Shown here: positions 56,143-64,000 of the stretch, piece after piece
Numbering within the stretch: position 1 is the first letter of the stretch
How the letters are laid out: each line of letters begins with the position of its first letter
Assembly (NCBI GenBank): GCA_032622095.1
Contig: CP136064.1
Coordinates: 214,160,205-214,224,204 of the forward strand
From: Siphonodentalium dalli
Lineage: Eukaryota; Mollusca; Scaphopoda; Gadilida; Siphonodentaliidae
DNA: 64,000 nucleotides
Direction of reading: 5' to 3'
The notes under the pieces: generated by a model
Databases searched by the model: none
What the model saw: only the letters and a program-made list of their open reading frames with translations
What the model was told of the DNA's origin: nothing
Program-made: the position numbers and the translations under genes

Positions 56143-56816
56143 GATGTCCCGTCATTGTTTCGCTGACCCGGTGAACAAATAAATTCCTATTATGTGCATT
56201 TATCGTCATTGGCAGCTTGCAGTAATCGGGTAAATATCTTAATTCATCCAAATTAATACGACGATTTCTCACAGTTAAACCCTACTTGATATTGTAATTG
56301 CGCACCAACAGTTATCTACTTTGAAATCTGATGTCTCACCACCCATCCTTCAACAAATAGGCTCACATATTCTATCTCAATACTTTGTGATTTAAAAACA
56401 CACAATTTCCGCAGCCACTGTTAACACTTAAGATGTGAAGACAGTATACTAAGTATTGAAACCAACATCCAGCACAATACAGCGATAATACACTGGAGAA
56501 TTATACTCAAGAATGCTCGTTAACAGCTGTCGTGAATGTCCAACACGATCATTATCGTTGGTGACCTTCTGATTTGAGCAACCTTTTGAAAATCATTATT
56601 TAGCCATGCACCGCACTTTCCACAAATGATCACACTGGTGCCATCTTAAGCGGCGTTACACGATAACCCACATAGATAATAACACTGTATGCATTTATAG
56701 TATTGACAGTTTTAAATCTTATTTAAAAGTACATCTCTGGATTGTATTCTAGTGTAGATTTAGCATTAATGTTTATATACAATTTGTAATTGTTATTTTA
56801 CCTTTAGTTCGTTCGT
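56143..56816. other. No gene recognised
   Basis: Intronic sequence without noted structure. Confidence 0.45.
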
Positions 56817-56945
56817 TTAAGAAATGAATGTAGTATGTGTGATATTGGCGATACGGCGCTGTGGTCGTTGGAATACATCACTAAATATGCCCCAACGACC
56901 ACAGCGCCGTGTCCCTCAATACCACACACATTACATTAATTTCTT
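56817..56945. repeat. Long foldback hairpin, ~54 bp stem, 20 base loop
   Basis: acggcgctgtggtcgttgg (56853-56871) pairs perfectly with its reverse complement at 56892-56910. The pairing continues outward with few mismatches to about 56817 and 56945. The loop is 56872-56891. The stem is GC-rich in an AT-rich intron. It could be a foldback element or a precursor of a small RNA. Confidence 0.85.
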
Positions 56946-57860
56946 ATATTTATATAGCTTTTTGATGATTATTTGATGTTTTATATGGTTATTCCCATAA
57001 AAAGCTGCGTGTATTCTTATTTTTTTTCACAAAATATGCCGAGATGTTGAGACTAGCCCACGCAGCACATTAAGTCATCCCAATATAAGACGTCAAGCAA
57101 TTAACAAACGATAACGTGATCGATATAGATAACAGGCTTCAGAAGCAATTCGGCAAAACATTGAAAAGCACGCCAAATTATGCTGACCGCTTTTAGTGAT
57201 TATGTCTAATTTGTGACGTCGTGTTCGTGTTACAGTCTGTGTGTTATCGGTGTATGAAACGGGTGACACAATTGGCAGTTGTCCAATCACCAAACAGAAT
57301 TTAGTATAACACAGACGGGCTATACAAATATTATTCAATAAAATTAATATATAATGTCATCAAAATATGTCATATATGTGTTCGTTTCGGTCTATTCTCT
57401 GTGTTCTATAGCTGTTATAAGTCACATACTAGTGATAAGATATGTGCACATTGTCGAATGTATAACACGTCACTCAATTATTGATTCAAGGTGCCATTTC
57501 GTTAGTTAGATAAGAAACTGCTTTTGGCTTGATAACCCTATGTATGTTTCATTTTATATGCAGCCGACGTCATAGGATCCACTTTCAAAGTTTAAGATCC
57601 ATAATCTAGGCGTTTTAATTGTTTTATTAATACATGTACTAAGTGTTTCACAAAATTTATGTACATCACTTATCCAGCTGGAATTTCTTCTTTTTTTGTG
57701 TGTGAAAATAAAAGTATGTTAAATTACCCAAGGACTCAAAAGTGGTATCAACACTCACTATACAGTACAACATTTGCACGAATTAATAAACTAATATTAA
57801 GAACAACGTTCGCAACCAACAATGTACATCGAGTGTACTGTTTCTCGGTTCTGTTCTTTT
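56946..57860. other. No gene recognised
   Basis: Intronic AT-rich sequence, short frames only. Confidence 0.45.
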
Positions 57861-58222
57861 AAAGACATATTATGGACTTGTTCGAGTGCGTGAAATTGAT
57901 AAGTTAGTCTCAGGCGCTATGCCAACCTGGGGAATGTAGCATTCCACTAACATCGCCGAAAATTTCAAAGAAATCGACCATACCACTCCATAGAAAACAT
58001 CGTCTGAACTGCGCCAAATTGTAAATATTTACATCTCAATTCGGGACGCACCTATCGGCGACAATCTAACACAAATGATTTCGCCTTCGAGAGTCATTGC
58101 ATTAATTAATATATAAGAATGACGGTGTGTATAGTCAATTTGGATTAATATTTGTAACAAATAACTACTTTGAGCAAGATTTTTTCTCAATTTCTATTTG
58201 ATCACCATACCGGAGTGATTCA
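57861..58222 (+). repeat. Paralogous segment B (MITE-free)
   Basis: Uninterrupted partner of segment A at 54656-55345, in the same orientation about 3 kb downstream. It serves as the related empty site for the Mutator-like MITE. Confidence 0.85.
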
Positions 58223-58700
58223 CATCACTTTAATTCCATTGCCATTTTTTAATCAGTCTCTTTCCACATGGTTCAACCGCCATTGGGGCACAGCTAGTTT
58301 GTCCTTCGTAATATCGTTTTAAGTGTCAGTCACATGCAATCCCCGGTGATTAGCTGTTCAATTTTAATGTATTTTACTGGAATTATTCTGTAATGTGTTG
58401 ACGAAAACACAAGATTATTCTGCATTTCTGCTGAATAATCTGCGTTATGTCATAAGAGACACATTAACAGCGTTATATTACAATTTCACGTAAAAGCCAG
58501 CTGACACGCCATGTCGATCCATAATTCCACTGCGTTATGGGTCATTGTGAAACGGAGTCGATACTACATGTATGTGGGCTCCGTGGTGATCACACTATCC
58601 CCAATCCCCATTTTGTGGTGGGCGGTTTGTTACATTCCGGTTCCGGCTCCGGTTATGTGGGTCAGCAACTGGTGATACGTACGTTAAAGGAACTCGCAGC
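58223..58700. other. No gene recognised
   Basis: A plus-strand frame at 58537-58734 is open for 65 codons without recognised similarity. Confidence 0.4.
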
Positions 58701-59400
58701 GGGTAAATCAGTTCTGATTAAAATCATACTCTGATGCTTCAGGTACAGAGTCTGACAAAACCCGTTTTTTGTTGCATTACCGTCGCTATAAATAACTTCC
58801 ACAGACAACACCTGCAATATGACGTCAACGCCCACAGTTTTCTTTAAAATAGCTTTGATCGACATAATGTACTTTCCGTTTAGTTTCCGCGAACGACTTT
58901 CGTTTTCGCAAAAGAAAAAAATGACTTCTATTTCAATCTCTATTAAGCAAAATCCAAAAGTGAAATCTACTCAGATTGCTTGGTACTTAATGTTGAAATT
59001 CTTGATAATATTCAATTCTATTGGACATGTTAGCTAGTAATATCGGTCAATTCTAGACTCTTTATGTACGCCTTTCGGCTAGTGTTTAATCGGATATCGT
59101 AAACTCTCATTTTGTAAACACTGTGTGAAATTAGCCGAGCGGTGGAAAAGTTCTTACGCTATTTTTAGCTAATAGGCGGGGTTCACTGGAATCGCGTTGG
59201 CGGAACGAATTTCCCTAGTCTTTGGGAATATTTCATATTTCATGTGACTATCGCCTGATTTGTTACATCGCTTTACTGATGATAGTGCGATTGGCTGGTA
59301 ATTACGTAATTCCTGCTTGTAGTAATGGAACCCCTACCCAATTTCGTCAGACTCAGTACCTGGAGCGCCTGAATATGATTTTAATCAGAACTGCGGGTAA
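58701..59400. repeat. Element bounded by ~80 bp inverted arms
   Basis: Left arm 58701-58781 (cagttctgattaaaatcata, caggtac, gagtctgac) returns as its reverse complement at 59321-59400 with scattered mismatches; spacer ~540 bases. Looks like a non-autonomous DNA element or a large foldback. No target duplication established. Confidence 0.6.
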
Positions 59401-60034
59401 ATATGGGAAATAAAAAAGGTTTGTAAACATATAAGAAAAGTTGAAAATATTGACTTAGTTCTTTATCGATAAATGTTTGTCGATAGATGTTTATCGATAA
59501 ATGAAATTTTGCATGTTGAAACCATTGTTATGTAAACATTACTGTTATAGTGAAAATCATTTTATCAGCAAAAAATTCCAAATGATGTTGCAAATGAATT
59601 ATATTGTTAAAAATCTATGTTTTCCTTAATATTTGTCATGTCTCTTACCTTTCCTGGAATGTTTTATTACGCTGTAATGTAGACCTTAATAATTTGATCA
59701 GCATTCGCTCAACTGTTGGTTGATAACATTGCTGCCACTGTAACAGTAATATGTACATATCAAAGGTTTTAAAATGCTATGTCAGTATGTCTCGTCGTTG
59801 AAGAGTTATCAATAAAAAAAGTAAGAAAAAACTATATCTGTTTCCATGTTCTTGGTGACGATGGTTGTACAAACTTTTCTGATTTTTTTTTAATTTACCC
59901 ACTGCGAGCGCAGTTTACACCTTTAAGTAATTGCGGGTGTGATATGTCACAGAAAGACTTGCTGATATAATAAGTCATAACTTATTCATTAAATGTGTCA
60001 TACAATTTGGAAAAGTCGGGTCTCTGTGATAGCT
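59401..60034. other. No gene recognised
   Basis: Contains tttatcgataaatg and tgtcgatag repeats near 59460-59500; no coding signal. Confidence 0.4.
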
Positions 60035-61240
60035 GTTGTTTTCGATGCAGGTTGGGTCCGGGGCAGAATAGGCCTACCGCCCCACTGCGAGGGGTAAGAA
60101 TCCCCTAATGTGGCACCTTGTTTGTCGTGGGGTGCATCCCGTGAGGTGTGGTGTAGGCGTCATGGTGGTACTAGACCTGCGAGGACTGCTTAGCTCATGG
60201 TCCACCTTGGTCCTACATCTCTTCAAGACGTGTGGCTAAGTTGATCCGGCTCAATCAATCGGCTAGTCAGAATTATCCACAGTGTTTCAGATTCAAGTTT
60301 TGTTATCTGTTGTATTTTTCTCGTTCGATGTTTGAAGTATTGTGTTGTTTTGTTTACATTGTGTTTCTGTTCTCGCCTATCTCGTTGTGTTCGTCGTGAT
60401 GATTGTTGAGTTTTGAATCGTGTATTGTTCACACCTGTCTCACGGAGACGAGGTACCCGGAGACTGCTATATTAAGTGCCTAAACGGATAAACGGGCCAC
60501 AGCCTCAGCTACCAGTTTTTGGAACGACCAGAATTCGAAGAGTAGTCCGCGGCGGCTGCTGGGCTAGTTGTCGATTTTTTAATGTTTATATGGCAACTCA
60601 AACCAAAAAAAAAAACAAGAGCTGATCGTATGAATGATGACTCGCTTAGTTCCAATTATGCTGGTATATTCCCTCAGTACGTGGTTCTTATCTTCGACCC
60701 GACTATTAAAAGACCTTCTGGGTCATTCAAATATTTCTGGACATTTGAAATCTGTCAAACCGATCAGGACCCGGCCAGTGACTGGCTCTCTCCTGATTTA
60801 ATGTTCAAAGACAGATCAATTTGATGCTTTGTTGTAGTTAACAGCTATTGCACAAACACCAGTCACGGTTGCTACCGGCCTCACAAAACATTGAATAGTA
60901 GGAAAGCAGTTTTGAGACCCCGCGATATTTCCGACTCTTCTGAGTCGGAGATATTGGCACCACAGGGCGCTATTGATGTTTGCAGATTTTCTAAGACAGT
61001 CGCTGGACTAAAAGTTCCTTCACGTAGTTATCTTTTGACTTTCAATCGGTGCGAACATCCGATGACATTGAATGTTGGATATTTGAAGATATGTGTCTAC
61101 ATATGTTCCAAATCCCCTGCGATGTTTTAAATGTCGGGGGTATGGTATGGTCGCCCGTTGCTTCGAAACAAAATTCGCCAAAGTCTCTCCAACGTTTAGA
61201 CTCTCAGCAAAAAGAGGTTAACATTTGAACTATCAAAATT
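60035..61240 (+). pseudogene. Decayed LINE: 5' region and ORF1 with a zinc-knuckle remnant
   Basis: A GC-richer leader (60035-60580, including tggcaccttgtttgtcgtgg and gtggtgtaggcgtcatgg) precedes broken frames at 60582-60824 and 60891-61130. The second contains KVPSRSYLLTFNRCEHP and GYLKICVYI, wording typical of LINE ORF1 proteins just before their CCHC knuckles. CFKCRGYG follows in another frame near 61120, a knuckle start that is then frameshifted. Stops and shifts show it is dead. Whether it belongs with the LINE at the left edge of the window cannot be told. Confidence 0.55.
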
Positions 61241-62119
61241 TTACCAGATTTTCTTTATGAGAAACGATTTACACTAAACGACACCAAACAGTATTTCTGG
61301 ATTGAGGCTGTAGGTTTGGTGAAATATGGCATTCTTCTGCCTAACCCACCGACCGTCAGCTTGACGCATTGCTGAAGGTTCGTGTGCGATTCATCAAAGA
61401 TTATAAATACCTATACCATTGCAAAATCTGATGTTAAAAACTACTATACATATTTCGATGTGCAGCCTTGGTAATTTCGTGTTATTTATTTGCTATTTAG
61501 TATCTATTCTTGTACTCCTATTTTACGTTTTATAGTATGTAATGCCTGCAACTAGTCAGTTCTTGAATTTATATTGCTGACTCCAAATGGAAACATTCCT
61601 CTTGTATGCTTTTATTTTAGCATAGCTCATTGTTTTAATCTAATCCACTGTCTGATTTATCTACACAGTTGCTTCGCTGCGATCTTTTTTATACCTGATT
61701 ATGTTTTTGGTCGTGATATGGCCTATAGCAGCTAAAACCGCGTCAAAACCTCAATAAATCGATGCTGTTGACGTTGAATATATCAGCTCTATTACTGTCC
61801 TATAACATATACATTACACGCAGAGTGATTGGGTTGGGATTTTCTGTCACTTATAATTCTAAATATCAACACAGAATGCTATATCTACGGGAAAGAGTAA
61901 TATTTTACGGTCACAAAGATGTACTACGATGTGGAGTATATGTTGAAATGCTTATATATTATGGTGTGTAAGAAGTAGAAGTAATCATGTTTATATGTGA
62001 TGTTAAAAGACGAGTTCGCATTCTTCCGAATTATGCTGGTTAAGTCGAATGAAAATTTGGACTATACACTATGGTAACAGCCACGTAGTAACCCTTTGCC
62101 TCACTATGTACTCCCACAG
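61241..62119. other. Last part of intron 1; nothing recognised
   Basis: AT-rich, ending in the acceptor tgtactcccacag at 62107-62119. Confidence 0.5.
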
Positions 62120-62331
62120 ATGTCCTCAGGTTGCACGTCACGACTGTACATGGCAGATTGAAGCGATCCTCTACATTCACACATCCCCTCGATGAAGTGA
62201 ATGTAATTTTCGGATTGAACGGCCGCACGGTCAGATTACATCTTCGTCGAAGCTATGGGATGAATGATGTCTCGATGCGGGAACTCAATGGTGGCGCATT
62301 TTCCAATATAGTGTTCAACCCATCATCTCAG
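62120..62331 (+). CDS. Second coding exon of the secreted protein (possible metalloprotease prodomain)
   Basis: 212 bases between an acceptor (ctcccacag) and a donor (tctcag|gtaggt). It takes one base from exon 1 to form 71 whole codons and ends in phase 0. The product includes LHVTTVHGRLKRSSTFTHPL, a basic RLKR site and VNVIFGLNGRTVRLHLRRS, alternating strands with basic residues. With the signal peptide and the next exon's text this resembles the prodomain of reprolysin-type (ADAM or ADAMTS-like) metalloproteases, a resemblance recalled and not tested. The exon itself is well supported by borders and phase; the family name is tentative. Confidence 0.65.
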
Positions 62332-62816
62332 GTAGGTGTTTTGATGAAACCCAGGGTGCGCAAATTACAAACATAGCCACCGCCGCCATCGTTTACTTAA
62401 TTGTCATCGTCGGTCGTTGATATATACACGATCATTGTTATTGAAAATGATTCATCATTATAATCTCCAGTATAACATGCATGTTACAGTAAATTCCAAA
62501 TATTTGCAGTATATTTTCACTGAAAACTATTATAATGTACGATTGCGACCGTCATATGGCATTTTCGTTAAGAAATGTTAATTTGTTCACGCACATACCA
62601 AAAAATGCATACTCCATGCTGAGCAAGTGCCACCCATTTAATACAAGTATGTATAGGCACGAATATCGTTTCGACATCCAACCAATCACCTAGCAACCTG
62701 TTAGTTCTATCAACTGTTTTCCCTATGGTAATGTGATAGCACATGTGTAGTTTAGATTTATTATTGCCTGAAAAATGGGCATTACATTTAAACTAGAGCC
62801 AATTTTTCATTGACAG
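62332..62816 (+). other. Intron 2 of the secreted-protein gene
   Basis: 485 bases with GTAGGT at the start and ttttcattgacag at the end. No other feature. Confidence 0.55.
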
Positions 62817-62906
62817 GGTACCCTGGTAGCGTTTCAGGATCATAACAATGGAGCCGCCATGACGATGCGAATGCGAGGTAACGAGTCTGTTCGTGATGCC
62901 AAATTT
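62817..62906 (+). CDS. Third coding exon of the secreted protein
   Basis: 90 bases, exactly 30 codons, from acceptor ttcattgacag to the perfect donor gtaagt at 62907. It encodes GTLVAFQDHNNGAAMTMRMR then GNESVRDAKF. FQDHNNGAAM is like the segment of ADAM-type prodomains that precedes the cysteine-switch region. Phase 0 at both ends matches exon 2. An alternative donor (gcgag|gtaacg at 62877) exists. Later exons lie beyond the window or were not recognised. Confidence 0.6.
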
Positions 62907-64000
62907 GTAAGTTTAAAGGTGTATAACATAAAACATTGTGTCGCATGCATGCAACACCCGCGCACGTCCACGCTGTAACGCGAACAATTAAATATAGTGA
63001 CACAATAGCTCATATTATCCATGCTCTGCTGTCACACCGTGTATTAAAATTTGTTTGCAGATACTTTGACGACGTCATGTCAAAATGACAGTGCGTCTTA
63101 TTATATACCGAATGGTCTTATTGTATTATACAGGTTTTGTGTGCTTATCCGGGCAGCCCACTACCGCAGCATTTTGTAAATATTGATCTACATAAGTTGC
63201 TTTAACCACACCATGATCATTTCACTGAAATCACTTAACTGACCTACGATACCGTTACTTTTTTTTCCCGCTGAGTGAACGCCAAAACTGGACATTTATT
63301 GGGCGTTTGACACGGTTTTTGTTGAAAATGCCCCTGATTATGCGGATCAAACAGTTGAATAATTTATTATTAATCCGTCCCACACATGTTTGGAATGTAA
63401 TTACTTTAAAGACACGCGATGTAAATAATGTTTGTCCTAAGGATGCAACTGGAACTTTAAAACAATCAAAATAAGTTTTATACAGAAAATATAACATGGA
63501 CAAATATTCGGATAACATCGTATATAAGATGTGTGATAAGCACAGAACTGCACATCTGTTATATACTAGCCGACTCATTCTAGCTACTGCATAATGATAA
63601 CACAACGTTACTGGTGACATACGCTGTCAGTAATAAACACACGGGTGCATGTATGTGTATTTGCTAAACAAAACCGAATGTTTTCTTCAATTCGTGACGG
63701 ACATGCATGTGGCAATACTAGTTGATCGGGAATCATTCTGTTAGGTTTATCACATGAAATATGTACAAGGACAAATTTGTTCAGGTGTATGCACGCGACA
63801 TTCCACGCCTGTATCCAGTATTCATATTCCCTTTGGATGCATGGTATAACAAGTCACCAACGCTATTATTCGACATGTCCCCATTACTAAGATAAATTTA
63901 CCGTATACGCCCATGGTATAGATTCATGACGCTGTAACTTGATCAAACTAGAGCATCGTGAACGACTTGGAAGCAGTTGTGCATGACAGTTAGATCCATC
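62907..64000. other. Intron or flank after exon 3; nothing recognised
   Basis: An acceptor-like ttgtttgcag at about 63060 is followed at once by a stop in every useful phase, so no exon is called. The minus-strand frame at 63255-63620 has no recognised similarity. Confidence 0.45.

Larger units (their letters stand above)
54606..62119 (+). other. Large first intron of the secreted-protein gene
   Basis: About 7.5 kb between a consensus donor and a good acceptor (tgtactcccacag). It contains a Mutator-like MITE, a duplicated segment, two inverted-repeat elements, a long foldback and a decayed LINE ORF1. No further exon of the gene was recognised in it, although a small one could be missed. Confidence 0.5.

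Noticed and set aside
63050-63100. Possible fourth exon after the acceptor-like ttgtttgcag
   Set aside because: In phase 0, which exon 3 requires, a stop follows within three codons.
1-64000. tRNA, rRNA or CRISPR arrays
   Set aside because: No cloverleaf with A and B boxes, no rRNA-like conserved text and no regularly spaced short repeats with unique spacers were seen; the 122 bp array is a satellite.

Overview
The window is nuclear DNA from an animal. It is AT-rich and intron-bearing, and almost all of its recognisable content is transposable-element sequence. The frequent acatgta words, the Helitron-like arrays, the Penelope-like element, several non-LTR elements and a very large Ty3/Gypsy element suggest a marine invertebrate, perhaps a bivalve or another lophotrochozoan. 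No species can be fixed from sequence alone.

Layout. 0-8.5 kb holds a decayed non-LTR retrotransposon (minus), a decayed Penelope-like element (minus) and the first of six copies of a ~500 bp TTAA-flanked MITE. 8.5-20.0 kb is one nearly complete 11.5 kb Ty3/Gypsy element with 295 bp LTRs that differ at one base. 20-36 kb holds an exon-structured minus-strand gene (21.5-25.7 kb), a broken copy of what looks like a high-copy metazoan ORF (28.9-31.6 kb), a non-LTR element split by a MITE (32.4-34.5 kb) and the other MITE copies. 36-54 kb is repeat-dominated: palindrome-bearing ~190 bp repeats, five head-to-tail Helitron-like units, a hAT-like MITE, dispersed repeat pairs and GA microsatellites. 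54.5-62.9 kb carries three in-phase plus-strand exons of a secreted protein. Its 7.5 kb first intron holds a Mutator-like MITE with a related empty site, a long foldback and a decayed LINE ORF1.

The most interesting system is the Gypsy element. Besides Gag, protease, reverse transcriptase/RNase H and integrase it has (i) a helix-hairpin-helix-like segment at the start of Gag, (ii) a PHD finger at the very end of Pol, after the integrase, and (iii) a third coding region where env usually lies, ending in a complete TatD-type metal-dependent nuclease. A splice donor in the LTR and a strong acceptor two bases before the third region's ATG suggest a spliced subgenomic mRNA. A working model is that the PHD finger steers integration to marked nucleosomes and the TatD enzyme processes nucleic acid during the life cycle; both roles are inferences. 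This copy has a Tyr-to-Asn change in the YxDD motif of the polymerase and two in-frame stops in the third region, so although young it is probably not autonomous.
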